Positions 25,998-34,578 of a stretch of DNA of 64,000 nt are shown piece by piece. Below the pieces are notes generated by a model. It was not told where the DNA came from. It did no database searches and saw only the letters and a program-made list of their open reading frames with translations. Origin of the DNA: Giesbergeria sp. (lineage in GTDB: Bacteria > Pseudomonadota > Gammaproteobacteria > Burkholderiales > Burkholderiaceae_C); the NCBI GenBank assembly GCA_023150295.1, contig JAKLLE010000006.1, positions 1-64,000 on the forward strand, in the 5' to 3' direction. Positions within the stretch are counted from its first letter, which is position 1. Each line of letters starts with the position of its first letter. The position numbers and the translations under genes were made by a program.

Positions 25998-26444
25998 GAG
26001 GATGCTCCTGTGTTGAGACTGGTTGCCCGTTTACTAGACGGGTGGAGGGGGTGTAGTAACACGCAACAAGACGTGCCGCCGCCCTTACGGAACGACGCAC
26101 CCCCCCCTAAAACGGACTCATGGAGCGAATTCGGGAGGCGCAAAAAGGCCGCAAGACTGTCGGGTGCGACGTTTCCGCTTGTTGAGGTGTTACTAGCACC
26201 TGACCGACAGTTTACACGCTGCGTAACGCTTTTGCACCCTGTGAAACACCCCTAAAAACGGCAACGCCGCCTGGTGGTGAACCGGGGCGGCGTGTGAATG
26301 GGGGGAGTGTAGCGCGGGGGCACATCGGGCGCTACAGGGTGGCGGGCCTTGCCTGGCTTGCAGGTCTAGTCTGCGGGTTGGGGGCTTGGCCAGGTGTTGC
26401 TGCACTTGGCCAGGTCGCCCGTCTTTTTTTCGTTCGCGCCCCTC
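25998..26444. other. Non-coding region at prophage tail end
   Basis: Roughly 450 bases without a convincing gene. It holds three small hairpins built on TTACTA(G), a 17/18-bp inverted repeat (TAGTAACACGCAACAAG at 26054-26070, complement at 26178-26195), and G/C runs. It probably contains the promoter for the two leftward genes and possibly transposase or repressor sites. Confidence 0.55.
26024..26200. repeat. Three hairpins displaying a TTACTA(G) loop
   Basis: CCCGT-TTACTAG-ACGGG (26026-26042), GTG-TAGTAA-CAC (26052-26062, the motif in reverse) and AGGTG-TTACTAG-CACCT (26185-26201). The stems differ but the loop is constant, which points to a recognised sequence rather than chance hairpins. 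Confidence 0.5.
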
Positions 26445-26666
26445 CTAAATCACATCCACCACCACCGGCAAATCCGGCGCTGGCCCCTGGATCACTCCGC
26501 CCTGCACAAACACCTTGCCGCCCACCGTGGCCTGGCCGCGAGCGCGGGTTCGGCCGCCGCCGGGCAGTTCCAGCACGGCAATGCCGTCGTTCACCGCGAT
26601 CACGGTACCGATCTCCATGCGGTCTGGCGCCAGCAGGGCCTGCAGTTGCTTGAGGAAATTACTCAT
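26445..26666 (-). CDS. Small phage tail-region protein, 73 aa
   Basis: Starts at ATG 26666 (MSNFLKQLQALLAPDRMEIG), overlapping the upstream large tail gene by 8 nt. Its segments (GTVIAVNDGIAVLELPGGG, GGKVFVQGGVIQGPAPDLP) suggest a small beta-barrel or OB-like fold. Position at the end of the tail operon suggests a tail-tip or assembly role. No family recognised. Confidence 0.65.
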   Translation of the reverse strand: MSNFLKQLQALLAPDRMEIGTVIAVNDGIAVLELPGGGRTRARGQATVGGKVFVQGGVIQGPAPDLPVVVDVI

Positions 26667-28548
26667 GGCTGTCCACCTCCAGGGCCTGCGTGAGCACCGG
26701 GAACTGCATGCTGACGTTGGTGGCGCGGACCAGGCCCAGCCGGATTGCCGCATCCTCATCGGTGTAGCGCACAAAGGTGCCGGGCTTGATGATCCCAGTG
26801 GCGGGCAGCACAGGCAGCGTCATCTTGTGTTTGAGCGCGCGGCCCGATTCAGACAGCTCTGCGCGTGCGCGCTGCTTTGCCGCGCCCATGGTGGTGATCA
26901 GCGGATGCACTGCCATGGGCTGCTTGAGCACAGTGCCCGAGGTGCCGCTGCGCGACAAGTCAGCCCCCATGCCGCCCGCCTCGCCGTACACGAAGATGCG
27001 GTCGTAGTCGGGCAGATTGATGAATTCCGTGTCCTCGATTTCTGCCACACCGGCAGGCAGCTCAATGTCCGGAGCCACGGTATTCCACTCCCACCAGGGC
27101 ACAGGCCAGCCCGGCAGCACGCGCAACACCGGGTCAGTGTCATGCGGCTGTAAGTAGCCCCCCACAGCGCTCGCGATGTCCGCCAGCGCGCTGATCCGGG
27201 TGCCCTGGTGCAACCAGACTCCACCGGGCACGAGCCAGTCCGTGAGCTGAAAGTCCACGCTCCAGCCAAAGCCCACCCCGTTGACCGTCAGCACCTCTGT
27301 CATGAGCTGCTGCGCGGTGCGGTCCAGGGCCTGGCTGAAGGTCTGCACAGCCCCGCGCTCGGGGTCAAGCAGCGCCGCTTTGCCCCGCCCGTCCACGCGC
27401 ACCAAGTACTCCGGGAAGCGCTTGCTCTTGCCAATGCGCTCGGCCAGCAGCCGAAACGGCTGGCCATTCACACGCACCTCCAGCTCCACCGGCTCGCCGC
27501 CCAGGCCCGGCATCAGCGCATCGCGCGCCGAGGCGTGGAACGCCGCCGACCAGCTCCACGTCCACGACTGGCGGTTGAGCTGCATCTGAAAGCTCTCGCT
27601 GGGCAGCGGGTCGCCCGCCAAGGCGTCCGCACGCCGGATTTCCACACTGTTGACCACTATGTAGCTCCTACGGGGCAAAACCACCACCGTGGCGGGGGGG
27701 AGCCCACCCCCACGCTGGCACACAAACACCAACCGCCCATCGCCAAGCGCCAGGTCGGTGAACACCAGGCGCCCCGCCGTTGCAGGGTCGTAGCACGGCG
27801 GCTCGGGCGGCTCCACCGGGGGCGCTGCAGACACGCCAGGCGGCGGGCGACGGGCCTCCTGCCAGTGCGCTCGCAGCGCCACGCGGGTGGGCACGCCTTG
27901 GGCGTAGCGGGCTTGCACTGCGGCGCGCAGCGGCGCGGCCTCCTGCCAGTGGCTGAGCACGGCAGCGCGCATGCGATGCATCTCTTGCCAGTGCACGGCC
28001 ACACCATGGCGTAGGCCAGTGCCCTCCTGCCAGCGGCTGAGCACCGCACCACGCAAGCGCTCGGTGTCTTGCCATGCGGCGACCACGCCATGGCGCAGGC
28101 CAGCGCCCTCTTGCCACCGGCTGAGCACCGCACCGCGCAGGCGCTCGGCATCTTGCCAATGGGCGCGCACGCCATGGCTGGTGCGCTGGGCTTGCTGCCA
28201 GCGGGCCTGGGTTGCTGCGCGCAGCGCCGTAGCCTCTTGCCAGCGGGCCTGCAGCCCTGCGGCCACGGGCGCGGCCTCTTGCCAGCAGGCCTGCAGCTCA
28301 TGGCGCAGGCCACCCCGGCTGACGTTGGCGTCCCACAGCAGCTCCACGGCGCCGTCCAGGCCGGGCAAGTCGGCATCCAGGCCCAGCACCGGGCCGGTGC
28401 GCAGCAGCACAGCGCCGTCCAGGCCGGGCAGACCGGCGTCCAGGCCGATGACGGCGTCGGGCGCAGCAGCAGCGCCGCCCGTGTCGCCAAACACCAAATG
28501 GCCCGTGCCATCGTGCGGCCTGAAGAAGACAAGCGTGCCGTCACCCAC
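26659..28548 (-). CDS. Large tail-tip protein with eleven 14-residue repeats
   Basis: About 629 aa from GTG 28548, 4 nt after the upstream stop; GTG 28590 (overlapping start) is the alternative. Order: a short N-terminal domain with a twofold repeat (GLDAGLPGLDGAV, GLDADLPGLDGAV), eleven tandem 14-residue repeats each containing a WQE/WQD-type core, a Pro-rich linker, then a C-terminal globular domain of about 360 residues (VNSVEIRRADALAG, RLLAERIGKSKRFPEY) that looks like a baseplate-hub or tail-tip protein. Likely sits at the tip of a non-contractile tail. No nuclease or peptidase motif seen. Confidence 0.75.
   Translation of the reverse strand: MGDGTLVFFRPHDGTGHLVFGDTGGAAAAPDAVIGLDAGLPGLDGAVLLRTGPVLGLDADLPGLDGAVELLWDANVSRGGLRHELQACWQEAAPVAAGLQARWQEATALRAATQARWQQAQRTSHGVRAHWQDAERLRGAVLSRWQEGAGLRHGVVAAWQDTERLRGAVLSRWQEGTGLRHGVAVHWQEMHRMRAAVLSHWQEAAPLRAAVQARYAQGVPTRVALRAHWQEARRPPPGVSAAPPVEPPEPPCYDPATAGRLVFTDLALGDGRLVFVCQRGGGLPPATVVVLPRRSYIVVNSVEIRRADALAGDPLPSESFQMQLNRQSWTWSWSAAFHASARDALMPGLGGEPVELEVRVNGQPFRLLAERIGKSKRFPEYLVRVDGRGKAALLDPERGAVQTFSQALDRTAQQLMTEVLTVNGVGFGWSVDFQLTDWLVPGGVWLHQGTRISALADIASAVGGYLQPHDTDPVLRVLPGWPVPWWEWNTVAPDIELPAGVAEIEDTEFINLPDYDRIFVYGEAGGMGADLSRSGTSGTVLKQPMAVHPLITTMGAAKQRARAELSESGRALKHKMTLPVLPATGIIKPGTFVRYTDEDAAIRLGLVRATNVSMQFPVLTQALEVDSHE
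27847..28308 (-). repeat. Eleven tandem 42-bp coding repeats
   Basis: Unit of 14 codons, consensus LRxAVxARWQEAxx (for example LRGAVLSRWQEGAG, LRHGVVAAWQDTER). The units stay in frame and the Trp-Gln is kept in ten of the eleven; the tenth reads RYAQ. The period of 14 fits an amphipathic helix of about four turns per unit. Confidence 0.9.
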
Positions 28549-28552
28549 ATCG

Positions 28553-28942
28553 TTACCCCAGCAGCGCGGTGGAATCGAGCGCCACCACACCGCCCTCGTA
28601 CACGTTGGTGCCCGTTGCGCCCTTGAGCTTGAAAGGCCCTGCGCCCGCTTCGTCTGTCACTGGCCCAGCGGCAATGGGTGCGCCGCTGCCGTCGCACCAG
28701 GTAGCCCAGGCAACGGCACCGCTGGCCGCCACCAGGTCTTGTACGACAGCGCCCTGCAGCGCAATGCGCCCCTCGGCAGTAATCACGCCGCAGGGCTTGG
28801 CAAGCGTGCGCGTGCCCAGCAGCGTGCCGCCCTCGGCTGTGTACAGCTTGATGGACGCCGGGCCAGGCCCGGCATCTGCCAAAGCGATGCTCGCAGCGTT
28901 GCGGGCCGCGCGGTGCTCCGTGATGATCGCAAGGCTGCTCAT
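28553..28942 (-). CDS. Phage tail-region structural protein, 129 aa
   Basis: A Gly/Ala-rich, beta-strand-prone protein (IKLYTAEGGTLLGTRTLAKP, GPVTDEAGAGPFKLKG, TGTNVYEGGVVALDSTALLG). Its start overlaps the preceding gene by 4 nt (ATGA). Position between two tail genes suggests a minor structural or decoration protein. Family not recognised. Confidence 0.7.
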   Translation of the reverse strand: MSSLAIITEHRAARNAASIALADAGPGPASIKLYTAEGGTLLGTRTLAKPCGVITAEGRIALQGAVVQDLVAASGAVAWATWCDGSGAPIAAGPVTDEAGAGPFKLKGATGTNVYEGGVVALDSTALLG

Positions 28943-29322
28943 GGCGCGGCCTCCGTAGCGGTCACAGGCCCTGCGCCCGTGGCTTTGTGGTTGCGATAGG
29001 GGTCAATGCCCACGGCGATGTATTCCACGCCCAGCTCCAGGCCCGTGGCCGTGTAGTAGCCGTTTACGTCGCTCCAGCCCTCCCAGGCTTTGTAGCCGTC
29101 GGCTGCGCGCAACAGCCACACCCTGCCGTTTGCGAACGGCGATTCAGGGCTGGAAGGCGTGGCTTTGAACATCACGCGGTCGGTGATGACGCCGGTGGCT
29201 GGCCGCAGGTGGCGCATGTCTGGTGTGCGGCCCAGCGCAGGAGCAGGGGCCGCACCAGCAAAGGGCTGCGGTGCGCGGCCTTGCACAAGGCCCAGGGGGG
29301 TAACGGGCAGGTAGGTGGCCAT
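28939..29322 (-). CDS. Phage tail-region structural protein, 127 aa
   Basis: Starts at ATG 29322, overlapping the upstream stop by one base. The C-terminal half (GRVWLLRAADGYKAWEGWSD, YYTATGLELGVEYIAVGIDP) looks like a small carboxypeptidase-regulatory or Ig-like beta domain, a common add-on in tail and fibre proteins. Function otherwise unknown. Confidence 0.7.
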   Translation of the reverse strand: MATYLPVTPLGLVQGRAPQPFAGAAPAPALGRTPDMRHLRPATGVITDRVMFKATPSSPESPFANGRVWLLRAADGYKAWEGWSDVNGYYTATGLELGVEYIAVGIDPYRNHKATGAGPVTATEAAP

Positions 29323-30503
29323 CACTCCCTCCAGGGGCCGGTGATGTCGATCAACGCCGCGCCGCGCTGCGGGGTGTTGGTACTGCTTCCGGTCACAATG
29401 GCCAGCAGCTTGCGCCCGTCCGCACCCTGCACGATAGTGCCGCGTGGCAGCAGGCTTGAAGCGTTGTTGTACGGCAAGTACCACAATCCCGGCACCTCGG
29501 CGCGAGGCGTGATTTGATTGCCGGTGCCCTCGCCCACATACATGCGCGACAAGCGCAGCGCCCCGTCAACGGGGGATGGTGCCGCCCCCAGGGCCTGATC
29601 ATCAAAACCAGATCGTTTTGCCCTGCCGCCAACGTATGGCTTGGCGCTGGCAATAACTGCCCCACCAATGCCGCTCAGGGGGCGCGCCATTACCAGTGCG
29701 CCCCCTGTCTCGCCTTCGCCACCCGACAAGGACGAGTAATCACTGAACACGGAGCCCCCCGACGACAGCAAGGTAGCCCAGGCATCGCCCCCCGGCGCCA
29801 AGGCAATGGGGTCGCCAAAACCGCGCACGTTGGCGGATGTGTAGTTGTCAGCGCTGCCAGATACCGTAGCAGGCATGGGGCACCAGTACACAATGCGCTG
29901 GTCGGCGGCGAACGCATAGCCCACGGCGTTGGTGTTTGCGCTGGTGCTTTTGTGCACGTACCCGCCGCCGCTCAATTGCAATGCGGTCGGAAACGGCCCC
30001 ACCCCGCTGTCCACGTCGGACATGGTTTCGTAGCCCACCACTCTGGCTGTGGTGGTTCCGGTGTCATCCACGCGCAGGCAGTGCTTTGCCGACTGCAAAT
30101 GCGTGCTGCGGTACACGGCTTTGTTGGTGCCGCTGAAGGCTTTTTCCCAGCCCCCCTGCGGCGCGAACTTGAACACGATGGAGCCAGTGGCGGTGCCGTT
30201 GGGCGCGTCGGTTTCAAACGTGATGCGGTCGCTCGCGCTGGTGAGCACGCGCGCTTCACCGTTCAGGGCTGCGGGCGTGGCGCCGCTGATCGCAACCACG
30301 GCGTGCTGCGTGAATGTGATGCCCGCGTTGAATATGGCAGTGCCCACGCCGTCGAGCACCTCCACGCTGATGGCCGTGGCCGCGCCCCAACCTGTGAGCA
30401 GGAACGCATCAAGAACCGCAATGAGTGTGCCAGGCGTTCCATTGAGCACAGGAGCCCCGCACATCTCGCTGGTGATCCATTTGACAGGGTATGTATAAGC
30501 CAT
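29322..30503 (-). CDS. Phage tail-associated virion protein, 393 aa
   Basis: A beta-rich protein (MAYTYPVKWITSEMCGAPVL, GSIVFKFAPQGGWEKAF, NKAVYRSTHLQSAKHCLRVD, RGFGDPIALAPGGDAWATLL). AGGAG lies 7 nt before ATG 30503. No enzymatic motif was seen. It resembles the large post-tape-measure proteins of transposable siphophages in size and position, so a distal tail or fibre role is inferred. Confidence 0.75.
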   Translation of the reverse strand: MAYTYPVKWITSEMCGAPVLNGTPGTLIAVLDAFLLTGWGAATAISVEVLDGVGTAIFNAGITFTQHAVVAISGATPAALNGEARVLTSASDRITFETDAPNGTATGSIVFKFAPQGGWEKAFSGTNKAVYRSTHLQSAKHCLRVDDTGTTTARVVGYETMSDVDSGVGPFPTALQLSGGGYVHKSTSANTNAVGYAFAADQRIVYWCPMPATVSGSADNYTSANVRGFGDPIALAPGGDAWATLLSSGGSVFSDYSSLSGGEGETGGALVMARPLSGIGGAVIASAKPYVGGRAKRSGFDDQALGAAPSPVDGALRLSRMYVGEGTGNQITPRAEVPGLWYLPYNNASSLLPRGTIVQGADGRKLLAIVTGSSTNTPQRGAALIDITGPWRE

Positions 30504-30515
30504 CTCAAAACTCCT

Positions 30516-32432
30516 TTATTCAAAACCATGCTCAGGATCGCGCGCAACATCGCCGCGCTGCACAAGCCAGAATGAGTCATCCAGCCCCGCTGGGGAGCCG
30601 GGCTGGGTGGCGCGCACGACGGCCACGGGGGCCTCTGCGCCCACGGTGTCGAGGAAGAGCACGTTGCCCGCAACCCACCCGGCGTTCCATCCCAGGGCGG
30701 GCACCGTCATGTAGGGCGCCCCTGCGGCCACGTTCAGGGGCGAGAAGTCTGCGTTGATCGTGCCGCTGGCAATCTGGCCCAGGTGCTGGCCGAACAGGTC
30801 GAACGTGGTGTTGTCAGAGCGCATGCGAAGCGCCCAGCGCTCTGTGATGGCGCCACGGTTGTTCACTGCGATGGCGCCGCTGTAAGAGGCCGGTGCGCCG
30901 CCCCTGGCCGGGTCAAGCCCGTCGTACCAGGTGGTGCCGTCCCAGCTCGCCTGGTCGTACACGCGACTCACGCGCGCAAAGCGGTCGCCCTGGCGCAGCG
31001 CGGTGCTGAGCACCGCCCCAGCCGGGAAGCCATAGCCCACAGGCTGCGTCAGGCGCACCTTGCCGTCAATGCGCACCTCGGCAATCTGCAGGTACACCTC
31101 TGTGCGGCCCACTACCTTGACCTGCGCGGGATAGCCCGCCAGGTCTGTAAAAGTCGCCGTGCCCGCGTCCAGGTCTGCTGTGTAGCCCGTGAGGATTTCT
31201 GCGCCCGTGATGGCGTCCAGCACCTGCACAAACGACAGCCGCTCGTGCCCCAGGTTGTAGGTCATGCCCACGGCGGGGGCAAACGCTGTGCCGCCATGCG
31301 TGATGCCCACCACGCAGGTGCCGCCTGGGCGCACGTGCACCACGCGGCCATCGGCGGGCAGTGCAGCGGGGTCAATGCCCATCAGCGTCACGTCCACCGG
31401 CAGGTAGATGTAGCTCACTGCAGAGTAGCGCAGCGTGCTCGGGTCTACCGGCCAGGGGCGCCACACCTTGCCGGGGTGCACTGCGCCTACTTCCGCCGCG
31501 TCGTACCACCACTCTGCCTTCTGCGCGTCAGTCAGGTCAGCGTCCAGAACGAAGTCTCCGAACTGCAGCTCCACCCCGCCGCGCAAAAATTCCACGCGGC
31601 CGCGCATATGGCTACCTAAGATGTCGCCCTGCGCGTCAACGTTTGCGGTCAGTGTTGTCCCGGCCAGATCAAGCACCGAAAGCACAAATCCACCTGGCCC
31701 AGCGCGCAGTGGGGCGACATCGGTGCAGAAGAACAAGGATGCGGTGCTCCAGCCCCCTTTGCGTGTCCACAGGCTTATTAATTGAAAATCCTCAGGGCCT
31801 GTACCGGCCGCCACCCAATCGGTCATGATTGCATGGCCGCTGGCGTAGTTCAAGGTGCCGCTGGCCACACCCGCGCTGGTGGGACTGCGGCCACGGTAGA
31901 TAACGCCGTCAAAATCTTCGTAGTCGTACCCCATCCAACGGAACTTGACCGAATGCGGCACGATGGAGTCTGTGGTGTATGGACATAGGTCAAGGACTAC
32001 AGCGGGCGGTGTGAAAGTCTGCGTCTTTTGCAGCGGCGCACTTATCCCCACGCGGTACATCGCGACGATGAACGACCCGGAAAGCACCTCCTCGCCGATG
32101 TTGGTTGTTGAGTACTCCCCCCCCTTGAGTGCCGAGGAGTTACCAACGGCCTCACCTTCAAATGCGGCGCGCTCAAATTCGGAGGCGCGCTGGTGATCGC
32201 TCTTGTAGTTTGTGGTACTGCGGTCCTGAACCACCGCGCGCAGCAGTACCATCTGCCCGCTGTAGTCAACGGTACCCATGCCCTGCGGCAGATTCCCGAA
32301 GCCATCGTCAGTGACGGCCTTGACTGTGACCACGCGGTTGTCCGCCGTTCTTCCGGTCTCCTCAGTCAATGTAGAGCTGTTGCTGTCATGGGTTTTTATG
32401 GAAATGGGGCGCTGAACGTATTTGATTGGCAT
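30516..32432 (-). CDS. Large phage tail protein, 638 aa
   Basis: A beta-rich protein with many Gly/Asp turns and no transmembrane segment or catalytic motif that I recognise. Segments such as TNYKSDHQRASEFERAAFEG and PADGRVVHVRPGGTCVVGIT are distinctive. It lies between two other large tail genes in one operon and is probably part of the distal tail structure or a fibre. The start codon has only a weak ribosome binding site. Confidence 0.75.
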   Translation of the reverse strand: MPIKYVQRPISIKTHDSNSSTLTEETGRTADNRVVTVKAVTDDGFGNLPQGMGTVDYSGQMVLLRAVVQDRSTTNYKSDHQRASEFERAAFEGEAVGNSSALKGGEYSTTNIGEEVLSGSFIVAMYRVGISAPLQKTQTFTPPAVVLDLCPYTTDSIVPHSVKFRWMGYDYEDFDGVIYRGRSPTSAGVASGTLNYASGHAIMTDWVAAGTGPEDFQLISLWTRKGGWSTASLFFCTDVAPLRAGPGGFVLSVLDLAGTTLTANVDAQGDILGSHMRGRVEFLRGGVELQFGDFVLDADLTDAQKAEWWYDAAEVGAVHPGKVWRPWPVDPSTLRYSAVSYIYLPVDVTLMGIDPAALPADGRVVHVRPGGTCVVGITHGGTAFAPAVGMTYNLGHERLSFVQVLDAITGAEILTGYTADLDAGTATFTDLAGYPAQVKVVGRTEVYLQIAEVRIDGKVRLTQPVGYGFPAGAVLSTALRQGDRFARVSRVYDQASWDGTTWYDGLDPARGGAPASYSGAIAVNNRGAITERWALRMRSDNTTFDLFGQHLGQIASGTINADFSPLNVAAGAPYMTVPALGWNAGWVAGNVLFLDTVGAEAPVAVVRATQPGSPAGLDDSFWLVQRGDVARDPEHGFE

Positions 32433-32449
32433 AGCGTTGGTTATCCGTG

Positions 32450-34177
32450 TTACCCGCCTGACTCATCGGGAGCGGGATCGTTAGATGATTCCGGGTAGGT
32501 CACCCCGGCCCCAGTGGTGGGCTCTGGCTCGTAGTACTCCGGGACAGAACGGGTCGTGTATGTCGCGGTATCGCTTTTTCCGGCCCGTGTGGTGGTGAGT
32601 GCAGCGCCAGCGGTACTGCTCACAGAGCGCACCACAGCCCAGAGAAGGCGCAGGCTGCGCGCGGCAGGCTGCTGGGCCAGTGGGATTTGTATATAGCCTG
32701 CGCCGTCAGGCGCAGGCACAGAGCCCGAGGGCATGATCTCTGTGACCACGGCGTCCAGACTGCAATCAATTTGAAGCTGCGCGCCCGCGTCCAACATGCC
32801 CGAGGGCCGCAACAACACGCTGCGGCTTGGGTAGTCCACCACGCCACTGCCTGCTCCAGACAAACGCCCCGCACCGTTATCGGTGACCGTGCGCATCTGC
32901 CCTGCGCTGGGGTAGGTAATGACCAGTGTGTTGGGAACAATTTGGTCTGAGTCTGAATTGCCTTCAATGACAAACGAAAACTCCGGTGCGCGCACCTGCG
33001 CGCCCTGGCCGGATCGGTCTGTGTAGCCCACCCGCGTGCCGTGCGTGATTGTGATTGAGCTGCCAATGTCGGGCAGCGCCTTGAGCGTCATCGCCAGCGA
33101 GCCGGTCAGCGCATCGACAGACCCGCCGCCCTGGCCCGCAAGGCGCCCGGCGCCGTCGTCGGTGATGGTGTAGCGGTTGCCCAGCGACCAGTAATCGATG
33201 TACACCGTGCCCGGCTCTGGCAGCGGGCGCAGCTGGGCCGTGTACACCAGGCCCGCGTTCTCTTCGCCGATCTTGATGCGCTGCGTGTGCGGGGTAATGC
33301 CCACCTCTACGCGCCGGGGCGCATCCGCCAGCACCACGGTCTGGCGCGCCGTGGGGCGGGCGTCCACCGTGGCCGCCTCGGTGCGGCTGTTGGGCACGAG
33401 CTGCGTATACACCGAGTCCAGCTGCAGCCACACATCCGTGGGCACCGTGGGCGCTGTCAGGCGGCTTGCGCCGTGGAACATTCCGCTGTCGCTGTAGACC
33501 GTCTCGCGCAGCACGGTTTTGCCCGCAGCGCGCGCAAAGTAGCGCGACGGGGGCGAGCCGGGGTAGTCATGCAACAAACCATCAAACAGCTCGCAGGTGG
33601 TTACCTGGGCCTCAAAGTCCATCAGTTGCCCATTCACGATCTCGGTGAACATGCGCGTGGTGGTATCGGTCGCCTTGATGCGCACGCGCTGGCGCCGCTC
33701 GCCCGCCAGGCCTTCGTTGTACACCAGCAGGTAGGTGCGGCCAATGGTGGGTGGGCTCATGCCGGGGCGCTGCAGCACCGCCATGCTGCGCATGGTCTCG
33801 TAGTGGTTCTCCAGCAGGTAGCCGTTCCACTCGGGGCCGGGCGAGCTGCCCGCCTCGATGCGCGCTGCAATCTCCGCGCGCGTGGCAAAGGGGTTGCCCA
33901 GCGAGAGCAGCGTCACGCTCACGTTCGGGTCTGCGGGCGGCTGCGCCAGGATCACGTTGGAGCCCAGCAACGCCGCGCGGTCGGTGTTGCGCAGCAGGCC
34001 GTGGATTTGATAAATCTCGGTGCGGCCAACAGTGCGGGTCTCCTCCGAAATGTCGGGGCAGATTTCGTTGGAGCGGCCCGATGTGAGCAGCTGCGCAGAC
34101 GGCGGCCCGCCGCCCTCTGGCACGTCGGCCATGTTGACCGAGCGTGCAAAACGGATGTCGCCTTGGAGTAAGGGCAT
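32450..34177 (-). CDS. Large phage tail protein, 575 aa
   Basis: ATG 34177 sits 7 nt after GGAGG. The N-terminal part (MPLLQGDIRFARSVNMADVP, SEETRTVGRTEIYQIHGLLR) is followed by paired beta domains containing a repeated phrase (YTITDDGAGRLAGQGGGSVD and RTVTDNGAGRLSGAGSGVVD), an internal duplication of about 90 residues. The C-terminus is acidic and disordered (EYYEPEPTTGAG). Likely a distal tail protein. Confidence 0.75.
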   Translation of the reverse strand: MPLLQGDIRFARSVNMADVPEGGGPPSAQLLTSGRSNEICPDISEETRTVGRTEIYQIHGLLRNTDRAALLGSNVILAQPPADPNVSVTLLSLGNPFATRAEIAARIEAGSSPGPEWNGYLLENHYETMRSMAVLQRPGMSPPTIGRTYLLVYNEGLAGERRQRVRIKATDTTTRMFTEIVNGQLMDFEAQVTTCELFDGLLHDYPGSPPSRYFARAAGKTVLRETVYSDSGMFHGASRLTAPTVPTDVWLQLDSVYTQLVPNSRTEAATVDARPTARQTVVLADAPRRVEVGITPHTQRIKIGEENAGLVYTAQLRPLPEPGTVYIDYWSLGNRYTITDDGAGRLAGQGGGSVDALTGSLAMTLKALPDIGSSITITHGTRVGYTDRSGQGAQVRAPEFSFVIEGNSDSDQIVPNTLVITYPSAGQMRTVTDNGAGRLSGAGSGVVDYPSRSVLLRPSGMLDAGAQLQIDCSLDAVVTEIMPSGSVPAPDGAGYIQIPLAQQPAARSLRLLWAVVRSVSSTAGAALTTTRAGKSDTATYTTRSVPEYYEPEPTTGAGVTYPESSNDPAPDESGG

Positions 34178-34179
34178 CG

Positions 34180-34578
34180 TCAAACCTCCATGAATTTAAA
34201 GAATGGGCGGTACAGCACATCGCCCGTGTGCTCGCCGTCCAGCAGCTTCCACAGCGGCGTTGCGTCAAATGCCGCGCCCTGGCTGTGGTCAAACACCACC
34301 GTGCGCGCCTGGCCGCGCAGCACCAGGGTGAACGTAGTGCCGGGCAGCGCGGCCCAGGCTTCGAGCTGGTCGCACAGGGTGCGGTCGATCCAGGCCTCGC
34401 TGTCGCGCCCGTCCAGCGTGATGGGGCGCCCGGCCTGGCGCAGGCCCACATGCAGCTGCGGGGCGCCCGTGGTACCCCAGCGCACTTCTGTGGCCACCGG
34501 GCTCCACTGGTATTCATCCACCCACAGCAGGCGGTCGGGCAAGGTCAGCGTGGTGCCGCCATGGGTCAGCGTGATCAT
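34180..34578 (-). CDS. Phage tail protein, 132 aa
   Basis: A compact protein (MITLTHGGTTLTLPDRLLWV, PITLDGRDSEAWIDRTLCDQ, LVLRGQARTVVFDHSQGA) whose start overlaps the tape-measure stop by 4 nt. Size and position right after the tape measure fit a distal-tail (Dit-like) or tail-tip adaptor, but I see no diagnostic motif. Confidence 0.7.
   Translation of the reverse strand: MITLTHGGTTLTLPDRLLWVDEYQWSPVATEVRWGTTGAPQLHVGLRQAGRPITLDGRDSEAWIDRTLCDQLEAWAALPGTTFTLVLRGQARTVVFDHSQGAAFDATPLWKLLDGEHTGDVLYRPFFKFMEV

Noticed and set aside
27847..28308. CRISPR-like regular repeats
   Set aside because: 42-bp units are contiguous without spacers, divergent, and in frame in a tail gene; they are protein repeats.
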